Of a DNA stretch of 64,000 nt, positions 1 to 10,800 are shown in pieces. The DNA is from Bacteroidales bacterium. GTDB taxonomy: Bacteria; Bacteroidota; Bacteroidia; Bacteroidales; Muribaculaceae. Numbering within the stretch: position 1 is the first letter of the stretch; each line of letters opens with the position of its first letter. The notes below the pieces were generated by a model. That model searched no databases, was not told the DNA's origin, and saw only the letters and a program-made list of their open reading frames with translations. A program made the position numbers and the translations under genes. The DNA lies in contig DXYS01000018.1 in NCBI GenBank assembly GCA_019415705.1, positions 25,853 to 89,852 of the forward strand, in the 5' to 3' direction.

Positions 1-3000
1 GCTTGTAGTTGCGAAGGTCAAGCTGGGTGTTGCGGTATACGCCGCGGGCGTCGCCTGCATTGAGGTCTGTGACCTTAAGCGACATAGACTGCTCGTTGAG
101 TTGCACGATTTGGGTCTGACCCGGGTCGGTGATGCGTGTGACGCCCGGAGGCAGCACATAGTTGACCGGCTCGCGGTCGGCGTTCTCCTCGATGTTGACG
201 ACCGATACGTCTAACTGGCCTTCGGCCGGAGAGTCGCCGCGGTTGTTGAGGTTGAAATCATAGCTGCGCCATTCGCCGCGCACGAGTTCAAGTGTGGCGA
301 ATCGGAGATGAGTAACGGCCTTGAAACCGGTCATGAACATGCGCGCGAATCTGATTGTCGAGAAATCGGAGATTGAGCCGACCTTGCGTTCGTAGTCTGA
401 CAGTGGAATCTTGAACTGATACCACTCGACCTCGGGGTCCTTACCGTCGGGGGTAGCCACTACCGAAACCTGTTTGTCGGTGATAAAATTGCGGCCTACG
501 ACAAGGTCTTCGGGGCGTATCGATATTTTGTACTGGAAGTAGCGCTCGTATTCGTTGAGTGTGTTGTCCTGATTGATGTCCTCGACATCGGGCGTAGTCT
601 TTGACGATTGGTACAGAGGGTCGGGGGCGTCTTCAGGCGACAGTGAGTTGCCTTCGACTCCGTTGTATCGTTTATAGCGTTCGAGCACTCCGAGGCGCTC
701 CTCGTCATAATCATAGCCGCGGTAGAAGTGGTAGTTGTCGCCTGCGGGGTCATTCAGCGGTGAGAACTTGTCGTTCTCCATGCGTTCGATTGCGGCAGGC
801 GAAAGGCGTTGACGCAGGCGTTCGAGATAATTCTGATATGTCGGGAAGATGTACTCGTCGTCGTTGGGCAGACCGTCTAAGCCGACGTCCTGCGCCTTGC
901 GCGAGCCTGTGGAGTTGTCGAAAGAGTAGGTAAGCGAGTTCTGTTTCGATACACGGCCCCATGCGGTTTCGGTCAGGAATTCGTCGTTGCCGTCGTAAGG
1001 TATGCCGTTTTCATAGCTTTTGAGACCGTCTTTGAGAATGTCTTCTGAAATTTCGCCGAGATTGATATACAGGTCGCCGCCGTCTAAATTGGGATTGTCG
1101 GGGTCGAGGAAGGGATTCATGAGCCAGAACTGTATATACTCGATGTTGCTCTGCTCGAAGTTTGTGTTGTCAAGACGTCGCATGATGCCACCCCAGCGGC
1201 GCTCGGGGTTGAGCAGGGCGCCGTTTTCGTCGATGTTCTCGCTGTCTAAGTTGTAAGGGCCGCGTTCGGTCGGGTAGAACGAGAGATTGAGCGTCTGTAT
1301 GATAGGAGACTCGCCGTAGTTTAGCTGACGGCCGGGAAAAATTTCACGGGATGTGACCTCGCGCACATAGGGGTTGGACAGCTGCTCGAGATCGGCTTTG
1401 ATATAGCCCGGTGCGAGTGACGAGTTGCGCTGGGTGAACATTCGGTCGATATAATACCAGTTGAGCAACGCTCGGTTTTTGCCGTAGTCGGGATTATTGC
1501 TCAGCGCGGCCTCGGGGAAGAGGGCGTTGGTGCCGCTCTCGTATGGCGTCGACGCGAGAAACCATGAGTATGGCGAGCGCAGGTCTATGCCGGTCTGTGT
1601 CGACTCGAAATCGTCAATAAAACTTGAGCCTCGGTTTGACCCGGCTTTCTGTGCGTGGGGGATGAGTTGGGCGTATTCGGCGTTGAGTGTCAGGTGTGAC
1701 GGTGCTGTGGCGTTGACCGTCGGGATTTTGTTGACAAGATTGGTCAGCCACATGAAATCATTGTTGTAGCTCAGATTGAAACCGAGCATAGAGTTGTTGA
1801 CAACCTCGTCGCCGATATTGACTTTTTCTGTCAGCGCTTTCTCCGAGAAGTGCATGAGAGTCGCGCCGATATTGAGGTTTTTGTTGACCTCATATTGTAG
1901 GTCGAGGCCGAGCAACGTCTTGCGCTGAGTCGAGAACATCGACTGATTCTCGAGGGTCACACTTATGCTCTGCCCCGAGTCGATTATCGACTGATTGGTG
2001 ATAGTGACTATACCCATCGAGTAATCGACGGTGTAATCCGAGTTTTCGATAAGTTTTACGCCGCCGGCCATTACTACGACTGAGCCGCGTGGCACATTGA
2101 TGGCATTGAGGCGTATCTGCGAGCCTGACGACGCCTGATATTCACCGGTCAGGATAAATTTGTTTTTGTTGGCAAACTGACGGGCGACGACGAGAGTCGA
2201 GTCATAAAGTTCTTGATAGACATATTGCTCGGCGAGCGCCGGATTGCCTATTTTCTCTGCGAGATGGCGGCCGAACGGCTCGGCAACGGGGAATATAATT
2301 TTGCCTGACTGAGACTCAACCGTGTATCCTTCGATATAGTCGAAAAATCCGTCAGGATTAGACTGCTCGTTGTTGTCGATGCGGTCAAGGTTCATTACCT
2401 GAAGCAGCGACTGATTGCTCAGTGAGGGGACGGGCAGATAATTGATTTCGGTGCCGGTGGTGTCGCTGAGATATTTGATGTTGAGCTTGAAATTGCTCTT
2501 CTGTATCTGATAGCCGCCGAGCGAGTACACATTCTTCATCATCAGACGCCAGACGGGCAGTTTCGGAGAGCTTGTCGTGCCTTTAAGCATCTTGAGATAG
2601 AGTGACTGGTCGGTCGAGGTGATGTCGCTCGAGAATTCGCCTACCTGATAGACTCGTCCGCCGTAGGTGTATTCATAGGCCACGGCGAGCACCTCGTCGG
2701 CGTTGAGAGCGCTTTTTATGGAGATGTAGCCGAGAGTGGAGTTGAGTGTGTATTCGTTGGATGAAAGCAGACGTGCGCTCTCGACTTTCTCATAATCGCG
2801 GCCGCCTTCGATGCCGTAAGCGTCCAAGGGCGCGAGCGCCTGTGTGACGAGGTTTATGTTGCGCGCCTCGGGATAATCGATCTTGATGGTCGAGAGCAGG
2901 TTGTTGGAGGCGTTGGCCGGATTTGGCAGCGAAGGATCTACGGTCCAGTGAGACGAAGCGAGGTGCGACGACTCGCCGAGGTCCATGAAAGCCACGAAGT

Positions 3001-4132
3001 TACGCGACTGCTCGAAGTTGCTGTTCTTGTTGGTTACCCATACCTCAATGCGCGTGATTTTGACGCCTGATGACACGTATGGCAACTTGGATGCGAAACG
3101 GTCATAGTTGTCGCGGAAAAACTGACTCAGGAAGAAGTGGCGGTTTTGGTCATACTCGTCGGCATTGATGCGGAATTTGGTAGTCTGAACGCCGCCGCGG
3201 GTGCTGACGCTCTTTGATTCGGAGTTCTGTTGCGAGACGAGTGCGGTAGCAGTCAGTTTGCCGAACTGCAACTTGGTCTTGATGCCGAACAGGGCTGTGC
3301 TGCCTCGTATCAGCGACGAGCCGGTGGTCATCGACACGTTGCCGGCCTCGATGCTCTTGACGATATCGTCTTCTTTACCTTCGTATGCAAGTTTCAGGTT
3401 TTTTGAGTCGAAGTCAAAAGTGGCGTCGGTGTTGTAAGTCATGTTGAACTTCAGACGGTCGCCGACCGAGGCGTTGACGGTCGCCTGCACTTTCTGCTCG
3501 AAATCAAAGTAAGTCTTGCGACGTGATGATATAGGCAGTGCCGGATTGTCGGTCTTGTTTGACTTGACTCCCATTGATACTTGTACGGAGCCTTGTGTGC
3601 GCAACTGCACGCCGCCCGGACCGAAAATCTTTTCAAGCGGGCCGAGGGCGAAGTTCATGTCAAGGATATTGAACGGCTCCTTCTCGTTCTCGGTAATCTG
3701 GGCGAGATTGCGTTCGCGGTAGTATTCCTGCATCGAGCGGCGGAACTGCCAGTTGTTATACTGGGCCGGCGTCAGCATGAAAGGTGTTGCGATGTCAAAT
3801 TCGCCTACGCGCGTGCGCACGATGTAGCACCCCGTCGCAGGGTCATACTCTGAGGATGTAATGATGTTAGACGGCGTGGCAAGGTCATAGGCCATCTCGT
3901 CATCGACAAGCTGCTCGTAGTTGACCGGCACGGTTGGTCTGACCGGCAGTGGCAGAGGGGCGACAGAGTCTCCGTCGGCAGCCGCCGGATAAGCGGCCGG
4001 AGCCGGGGGTGGAAGCTCGGTGATGTGAAACTGGCTGATGGCAAGTGCCGGCACACAAACAGCCGCCGCAAAAATTATGAGGCGTACCAGTCGGTTAAGC
4101 GTGTTATGATGACGTTTACTTGCTTTTTCCAT
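1..4132 (-). CDS. sprA: T9SS outer-membrane translocon protein SprA (Sov), partial (C-terminus beyond window)
   Basis: An uninterrupted minus-strand frame runs from an ATG near 4132 off the left edge (about 1377 codons visible; family members are usually over 2000). SprA/Sov is the giant outer-membrane barrel through which type IX secretion cargo leaves the cell. The translated N-terminus has a positively charged stretch, a hydrophobic signal segment (residues about 17-33), then blocks typical of SprA such as GVQLRTQGS, NASVGDRLKF, SIEAGNVSM and LFGIKTKLQFG. It lies directly downstream of ruvA, a common Bacteroidetes arrangement. In-frame ATGs also occur at 4144 and 4165; 4132 was chosen because it gives the most compact signal peptide, but none has a clear ribosome site. 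Identity is confident; start uncertain. Confidence 0.93.
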   Translation of the reverse strand, partial: MEKASKRHHNTLNRLVRLIIFAAAVCVPALAISQFHITELPPPAPAAYPAAADGDSVAPLPLPVRPTVPVNYEQLVDDEMAYDLATPSNIITSSEYDPATGCYIVRTRVGEFDIATPFMLTPAQYNNWQFRRSMQEYYRERNLAQITENEKEPFNILDMNFALGPLEKIFGPGGVQLRTQGSVQVSMGVKSNKTDNPALPISSRRKTYFDFEQKVQATVNASVGDRLKFNMTYNTDATFDFDSKNLKLAYEGKEDDIVKSIEAGNVSMTTGSSLIRGSTALFGIKTKLQFGKLTATALVSQQNSESKSVSTRGGVQTTKFRINADEYDQNRHFFLSQFFRDNYDRFASKLPYVSSGVKITRIEVWVTNKNSNFEQSRNFVAFMDLGESSHLASSHWTVDPSLPNPANASNNLLSTIKIDYPEARNINLVTQALAPLDAYGIEGGRDYEKVESARLLSSNEYTLNSTLGYISIKSALNADEVLAVAYEYTYGGRVYQVGEFSSDITSTDQSLYLKMLKGTTSSPKLPVWRLMMKNVYSLGGYQIQKSNFKLNIKYLSDTTGTEINYLPVPSLSNQSLLQVMNLDRIDNNEQSNPDGFFDYIEGYTVESQSGKIIFPVAEPFGRHLAEKIGNPALAEQYVYQELYDSTLVVARQFANKNKFILTGEYQASSGSQIRLNAINVPRGSVVVMAGGVKLIENSDYTVDYSMGIVTITNQSIIDSGQSISVTLENQSMFSTQRKTLLGLDLQYEVNKNLNIGATLMHFSEKALTEKVNIGDEVVNNSMLGFNLSYNNDFMWLTNLVNKIPTVNATAPSHLTLNAEYAQLIPHAQKAGSNRGSSFIDDFESTQTGIDLRSPYSWFLASTPYESGTNALFPEAALSNNPDYGKNRALLNWYYIDRMFTQRNSSLAPGYIKADLEQLSNPYVREVTSREIFPGRQLNYGESPIIQTLNLSFYPTERGPYNLDSENIDENGALLNPERRWGGIMRRLDNTNFEQSNIEYIQFWLMNPFLDPDNPNLDGGDLYINLGEISEDILKDGLKSYENGIPYDGNDEFLTETAWGRVSKQNSLTYSFDNSTGSRKAQDVGLDGLPNDDEYIFPTYQNYLERLRQRLSPAAIERMENDKFSPLNDPAGDNYHFYRGYDYDEERLGVLERYKRYNGVEGNSLSPEDAPDPLYQSSKTTPDVEDINQDNTLNEYERYFQYKISIRPEDLVVGRNFITDKQVSVVATPDGKDPEVEWYQFKIPLSDYERKVGSISDFSTIRFARMFMTGFKAVTHLRFATLELVRGEWRSYDFNLNNRGDSPAEGQLDVSVVNIEENADREPVNYVLPPGVTRITDPGQTQIVQLNEQSMSLKVTDLNAGDARGVYRNTQLDLRNYK

Positions 4133-4183
4133 TGTCTGTGACATCCGGTCAAGGTGATCAGTCATGACCGGAAACCGCGGCCG

Positions 4184-4768
4184 TCACATCAGCGGCAGAG
4201 CCTTGCGTATTGCGGCCTCGACCTTGAGACCGGGCTCGGCGTCAAAGAGTTTGCCGAGTACCTTGCGGCTTTGTGCCTGAGCGAATCCGAGCATCACGAG
4301 TGCCGCCAATGCCTCGTCGAAAGCCTCTGATGTTTGAGTCGACTGTATGTTTAACGTCAACTCTGTAGGTTTTATTTTATCACGCAGGTCAACAATTATA
4401 CGTTCGGCAGTTTTTGCACCTACGCCTTTGACGCTCTTGAGACGCCGCAGGTCGCCGCCGGTGATGACGGCCGCCAGCTCGCGGGCCGGTATTGACGACA
4501 GTATCATACGCGCTGTCGAGGCTCCGACGCCCGACACGCCTATTAGAGAGCGGAATAGCTCGCGCTCCTCCTCATCCAAGAATCCGTATAGCGTCCAAGC
4601 GTCCTCGCGTATAGACTCGTGGACAAGCAGGCAGACTTCGTCGGCGCCTTCAAGACGCGAGAAACACTGCAGGGTGATTTGCAGCAGATATGCCACGCCT
4701 CCGGCAGTCTCGACGACCACGGCGGCGGGATTAAGGTTGGCGATGCGGCCTCTGATATGTTCGATCAT
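4184..4768 (-). CDS. ruvA: Holliday junction branch migration protein RuvA
   Basis: A 194-residue protein starting MIEHIRGRI, the usual RuvA N-terminus. An in-frame upstream ATG would add 11 residues with no family match, so the start is placed at 4768. Domain I (OB fold) covers about residues 1-62. Domain II carries two helix-hairpin-helix motifs (GVSGVGASTA and SVKGVGAKTA) that hold DNA. A C-terminal three-helix domain (about 145-194) contacts RuvB. RuvA tetramers bind Holliday junctions and load the RuvB motor. The gene precedes sprA by about 50 bases and probably shares its transcript. Confidence 0.97.
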   Translation of the reverse strand: MIEHIRGRIANLNPAAVVVETAGGVAYLLQITLQCFSRLEGADEVCLLVHESIREDAWTLYGFLDEEERELFRSLIGVSGVGASTARMILSSIPARELAAVITGGDLRRLKSVKGVGAKTAERIIVDLRDKIKPTELTLNIQSTQTSEAFDEALAALVMLGFAQAQSRKVLGKLFDAEPGLKVEAAIRKALPLM

Positions 4769-4826
4769 AGCTGAATTACTTTTTACTTTTGCTCCCCGCA
4801 AAATTACGACAAAGTCGGCAACTCTG

Positions 4827-5243
4827 TCATACTCCCAACACGATTGCAGGGTCGATATTTAATTTACGACTGATTGTGCGGGCCTGTTGAAGCGTTGGCT
4901 CTTTCTTGCCTGAGAGGTATTCGCAGATGCGTGAACTATTGATACCCAATAATTTGGACAATGCAGCCTGCGTGAGCCCCATTTCGTACATGCGAAGTTT
5001 GATAACTTCGATAAGCGATGGTTTGCTTATGGGATAATATTCCTCATCATAATCTGCTACAAGATTGCCGAGGAGTGTCAGTTCGACCATACGCGGATCT
5101 TCTGCCGGAGTGTCTTCGGGCAGGGTCATCATCAGTTCTTCGACACGTTTAAGCGTGACTTTATATTGCATCTCGTTTTCAATCTTTGTCATGTCTGTTG
5201 TCGCATTATATTGTGGAACAATCGATTCGGTCATATTCAGCAT
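4827..5243 (-). CDS. higA: HigA-type antitoxin, XRE-family HTH regulator
   Basis: A 138-residue protein with an acidic N-terminal half and a C-terminal helix-turn-helix (about residues 84-135; core motifs LTQAALSKLLGI and SRICEYLSGKKEPT). This is the layout of HigA antitoxins, which neutralise the HigB mRNA-cleaving toxin and repress their own operon. Its start overlaps the end of the toxin gene by 38 bases (29 if the second ATG at 5234 is used), so the two are translationally coupled. Toxin-first order is the HigBA hallmark. The inverted repeats over the promoter at 5521-5557 are the likely operator. Confidence 0.88.
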   Translation of the reverse strand: MLNMTESIVPQYNATTDMTKIENEMQYKVTLKRVEELMMTLPEDTPAEDPRMVELTLLGNLVADYDEEYYPISKPSLIEVIKLRMYEMGLTQAALSKLLGINSSRICEYLSGKKEPTLQQARTISRKLNIDPAIVLGV

Positions 5244-5499
5244 GAGTGCCTATAAAACGTATCAATATGAATTGCGGTATAAACTTTATAACAACCACCA
5301 AACGATAATCGTTTCCCTTTATATTGAACACATAATGTTGATTACCGACATAGTCGACGGTATTAAAAGTCGCTTTTATGTCAGCAAAACATCGCCACTG
5401 TGATTTTTTCACCACGGCAACCCAGTCTTCCAAAGCTGTTTTTGATTGAGGATTTCGTTCGTAATATTCACGAATGGTGCGTTCGGCGATTATTCTCAT
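5206..5499 (-). CDS. higB: HigB-type mRNA interferase toxin (RelE superfamily)
   Basis: A 97-residue small basic protein beginning MRIIAERTIREYYERN. The open frame extends 18 codons further upstream, but that extension overlaps the promoter and operator and lacks similarity to the family, so the start is placed at 5499. Features typical of HigB are the N-terminal helix, WRCFADIKATFNT, the NIKGNDYRLVV strand pair and a C-terminal ILIRFIGTHAEYD. HigB toxins cleave translating mRNA at the ribosome. The pair sits alone between ruvA and groEL, which suggests a horizontally acquired cassette. Confidence 0.88.
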   Translation of the reverse strand: MRIIAERTIREYYERNPQSKTALEDWVAVVKKSQWRCFADIKATFNTVDYVGNQHYVFNIKGNDYRLVVVIKFIPQFILIRFIGTHAEYDRIDCSTI

Positions 5500-5520
5500 C
5501 TTGGTAGATTTATTGCTGAT

Positions 5521-5557
5521 TGCAAATTTACAAAGAAAATTACAAATTTGCAAATTT
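5521..5557 (-). promoter_or_regulatory. higBA promoter with overlapping palindromic operator
   Basis: Read on the minus strand there is TTTG (5551-5554), exactly 20 bases, then TAAATTTG (5523-5530), a full match to the Bacteroidetes -33/-7 promoter. The inferred start of transcription is about 20 bases before the higB ATG. Overlapping both boxes are an inverted repeat (TGCAAATTT 5521-5529 / AAATTTGCA 5544-5552) and a perfect 14-base palindrome AAATTTGCAAATTT (5544-5557). This is what a HigA-bound autoregulatory operator should look like. Motifs are seen directly; binding is inferred. Confidence 0.75.
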
Positions 5558-5580
5558 TGAATGAGGGCTTTATAAACACA

Positions 5581-5615
5581 GCGCCCCGGCTCCGCGCGGG
5601 GCAGAGTCGGGGCGT
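5581..5615 (-). terminator. Terminator-like hairpin after groEL
   Basis: Arms CGCCCCG / CGGGGCG with an inner CTC/GAG pairing form a GC-rich stem just downstream of the groEL stop codon on the minus strand. The following T-run is weak (TGTTT). Confidence 0.6.
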
Positions 5616-5637
5616 GTGATATGAATTAGGAGGATGA

Positions 5638-7302
<1,665 letters not shown>

Positions 7303-7330
7303 TTATGTGTTTTATGTTAGTGCCGTATTT

Positions 7331-7603
7331 TTAGAGAATAACGGCGAGCACTTCGTTCTGACGCATGATGAGCACTTTCTCGCCATCAAGGTCGATTTCC
7401 GTACCTGAGTATTTGCCATAGAGAACGTTGTCGCCGGCTTTGAGCATCATTTCTTCGTCTTTTGTGCCGTTGCCGACAGCGAGAACCTTGCCTTTAAGGG
7501 GTTTCTCTTTGGCTGAATCGGGGATGATGATGCCTGAAGCGGTTACTTCTTCTGCGGCTGCGGGCTGAATAAGCACACGGTCAGCGAGTGGTTTGATTTC
7601 CAT
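7331..7603 (-). CDS. groS: Co-chaperonin GroES (10 kDa)
   Basis: A 90-residue protein of normal GroES length. It starts MEIKPLADRVLIQP, has the mobile loop region around residues 17-33 (EEVTASGIIIPDSAKEKP), the GKVLAVGNG strand and the C-terminal ENVLYGKYSGTEI-like segment. It caps the GroEL ring. It is the first gene of the groES-groEL operon. The roughly 130 bases upstream carry a sigma-54-like promoter and inverted/direct TGTCA repeats, not the usual TAnnTTTG box. Confidence 0.98.
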   Translation of the reverse strand: MEIKPLADRVLIQPAAAEEVTASGIIIPDSAKEKPLKGKVLAVGNGTKDEEMMLKAGDNVLYGKYSGTEIDLDGEKVLIMRQNEVLAVIL

Positions 7604-7662
7604 AATGAGTTATAGATTTTTATGTTGGTTATATTTTGTTGTATCTTTTCATCATGTTTGGA

Positions 7663-7679
7663 TGCAAGTACCGTGCCAA
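7663..7679 (-). promoter_or_regulatory. Sigma-54 (RpoN)-like -24/-12 promoter of groES-groEL
   Basis: The minus strand reads TTGGCACGGTACTTGCA, a full match to the sigma-54 consensus YTGGCACGRNNNTTGCW, with the GG and GC dinucleotides correctly spaced. It lies 60 bases before the groES ATG, which predicts a leader of about 48 bases. No TAnnTTTG box was found in the interval. The match is direct; use in vivo is inferred. Confidence 0.7.
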
Positions 7680-7684
7680 AGTCG

Positions 7685-7714
7685 ATTGTGACTGACACGA
7701 CTGACAAAATGTCA
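7685..7714 (-). promoter_or_regulatory. TGTCA-repeat cluster upstream of the groES promoter (possible activator site)
   Basis: The inverted repeat TGACA-TTT-TGTCA (7702-7714) is followed on the minus strand by a second copy of TGTCAGTC in direct orientation. It sits just upstream of the sigma-54-like promoter and could bind an activator or repressor. No CIRCE-type element (TTAGCACTC-N9-GAGTGCTAA) was seen. Confidence 0.4.
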
Positions 7715-7741
7715 ATTATCACCCAATCTGTCGGTGAAAAC

Positions 7742-7780
7742 AATCGGGCACCGGGTTTTGTTCACTCCCGATGCCCGATT
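7742..7780 (-). terminator. Rho-independent terminator after the macroglobulin gene
   Basis: Arms AATCGGGCA (7742-7750) and TGCCCGATT (7772-7780) with an extra CGGG/CCCG pairing, followed on the minus strand by GTTTT. It separates the large macroglobulin-like gene from the groES promoter region. Confidence 0.8.
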
Positions 7781-7803
7781 AGATAGTTGTAATTGCTTGA
7801 AAT

Positions 7804-10800
7804 TTAGCGGCAGATGAGTCGCGCACCGGCGCTGTGAGCTGTTATCGAGGGCGCGAGCTGACTCTGCACGGTGCAGATGCCGGTCGTGAACGTGCCTGAC
7901 AGCGATGCTGTCATCTCGACGGTAAGCTGCCATGTGCCTTTTGGCAGATAGTTTATGAACAGATTTGTCGACGAGTCTAGATTTTCGCGGTAGAATCCTA
8001 CCGACCCGCTCCAAACCATGCCGGGAAGCTGGTCCACCGGCTCAAGGCAAGCCGCACGGCGGTCTATGACGGTCACATACTCCAAGTCGCGAGTATTCTT
8101 GATGGTGAGCAGGACGCGTATGCGTTCACCGGCACGGACTTCGTCGACAAACTGCCAGCGGCCGTCGCGCAGGGCGGTCAGACGTTTCTCGACCGAAAGG
8201 TCGCTTGTTTTGACAGCCTTGACTTTGGCCGGGTCGGCTTCATACTGGGAGATGACGGCGCCATAGGCCGGGGCGTCAGCATTCAGACGGTTTATTGTCA
8301 GACTCTTTCCGGTGGCGTCAGGAGCGAGCCGCATTACGATATGGCCCGTGGCATACTCCACAGAGTCAGGTTTCAGGCCGCGGCCGTCAATGCTGATGTC
8401 AGCGTTGCGGCCGGTTGTGAGCCATCGACTGCCGGTTTTGGCAAAAGCCGCAATCAGGCGCGTCGGGTCAGTGCTGCCGAGGTCGTCGGTAGCCTGAGCG
8501 CGGAGCACGAGCCACTGGCGCATGCTGTCAATCTCCTTGGCCTCCGGCGAGATTACGCCATAAGCCCATAGTATGTCGGCATAATCGTTGACATTTTTAA
8601 CTGAGGGCAGTGAGAGCCCTTTGTCTTTTGACGATTGGCCGAACTGGCTGATGGAGGTGAGTATCTGACGGGCAGTTGACTTGTAGCCCAATGAATTGAG
8701 CATAAGTGCGTCGCAGGCTTTAGACCAAAGGTCACCTTTCTGCCAGCCTGTGGCTATCGACTGCAGTGTGGCTTTTATGATGCGGTCGCCGCGCAGATTG
8801 AATTTATGTTCGGGGAACATCGATGCGATGAATGTCAGCGCGCGGTCGGTCTTGACACGTTCGTCAAGAGAGGAGACATAATAGTCGATGGCGCGGTCAA
8901 TCATCTCGGCGAGAGCTTTGTCGTCGGGCAGATATCCGGCAGATTTGAGGCGGCCGAGATTCTGCAGTACGACATTGGTGACCCACTGCGATGATTTGTC
9001 AGACCAGTCGCCCCAAGCCCAGCCACCGTCATTGCGGTTGAGCTTTTTAAGTGTTTCGATTGAGCGGCTGATATTGCGCTGACATTCGGTGGGGTCGAGC
9101 AGCAGGGCGAGACGAGCCATACGGCGTGTGTCGGAGGCAGCGGCCTCGGCCCACGGCGTCTCGTCAAGTGTGGCGACTTTGAGGCTTTCGTCTTTTGTAA
9201 GACGTGACAGCATGGCTGTCGACGACGGGTCGGTGCTCCATGCCTTGAGCACGGAGGCGATGTCTTTGTTGTCTCTGACAAGACCTGCGGCTGTGGCTGC
9301 GCCGAAAAGTCGGGCTGCTGCGCCTGTGGCTGTCACTGACTCGCCTTTGGCGAGGCCCGGCAGCTGCGTGATTATGGTCCATGCGGGGTTGTCAGTATAG
9401 TCGAGTGTGGCGGTCAGGTCCTTGCTGTCGGCGATGTCGGTCGTATAGACGCTGTCGCCGGGATTGAGGTAGAAGGGCTTACTTTCGATTACCGGCTCGG
9501 TCGCGGGCAGGATGGCTATGGCCGACTGCTCGCCGTCAGTGAAGGCGCCGAGTGTCGAACGCACGCGATAGCCTATCGACGAAACGCCGGCCGGAGCCTC
9601 GATGTCGATTGAAACCAATGCCGAGCCGTCGGCGGCGATGCTGTCGGTGACGGTCGACGACGAGATGACGCGGCGCGTATCGGTGTCAAAGAGTTCGATG
9701 ACGCTGTTGACTGCCGCACTCTCGCCGCTGTTGTTATAGACCGTGGCGACGACGCGAGCCTTGTCGCCGGTGCGCAGGAAGCGCGGCAACTGCGGGATGA
9801 CCATCACGGGCTTCGAAGCCACGAAGTCGCGGTCATAGGCTGCGGCGCGCAAGTCGTCAGTCCATGCAAAGGCCTTGACTGCCCATGTAGTCACGGCATC
9901 AGGCACAGTGAACGTAAGTTCGGCTTTGCCGTCGGCGCCGATGACGAGTTCGGGCATCCAGAATCCCTGAAGCACCTCGGAGTCGCGATAGGCAAACTCA
10001 GCTTCAGGCTGGGGCTCGGCAGCATTGCCGCCGTCGGAGGTTTTAGCCTCAGCAATTTCGACTGCATTATCGGCCGCCATCGGTGGCATAGGAGCGGCAG
10101 CGTCCGCCGTGACTTCCTCTTCGCACTCCTCGACTGCGAGTTCGGCCACTGCTCCGCTGAGGGCTCCCATTGCCGATTTGTTATACATTCTTGCACGCGA
10201 ACCATAGATGCGGTTTGAAATGTAGAAAGGATTAAGCGCCGGGTCAAAGTCGGGCAGTGAGAGCGAGAAGGCTTTCAACGTCTTGATATTCTTGCGCTCG
10301 GATGTGCTCTGGCCGTGGTTGTATACCGTCGAGAGAGATACAGATGACGAGGGGATATACAGACCGAATGACTGAGCCCATGACATTGACTCCAAGGCGT
10401 CCAAGGCCTTGTTATACATTGTGGCGATAAGTCCGCCCGAGGTCATGCGGCGCTGCCAATCGCTCAGTTTGAGCGTCCAGCGCTCCTCAGAGCCGGGTGT
10501 GAGGTGGTCGCGCATCGACTCGCCCTCGAGTGTCAGTTTGCGGCGGTCATAACCGCGCAGTCTGATTTCGGCTCGATAGGTCCGTCCGTCGCAGACTGCG
10601 AAAAGCATTGCTTTGCCGTCGGTCTGCGCCTCGGGCATGTCGACTGTCACGCGGTGGAATCCGGCATCGCAGCGGGTGAGGCTGACCCGGCGTTCGGCTC
10701 CGTTGTCGGTCACTATATATACATATGTGTCGGCCGTCGGTGTGCCGTAGAGTATTTCTACCTTGCCGTCAGCGGGGCAGTCAACGAGCGTGCGAGGCAC

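Noticed and set aside
4769..4801. N-terminal extension of ruvA
   Set aside because: The 11 added residues do not match RuvA, which regularly begins MIE; the internal ATG was chosen.
7604..7740. CIRCE element or standard TAnnTTTG promoter for groES
   Set aside because: Neither motif is present; only the sigma-54-like promoter and TGTCA repeats are.
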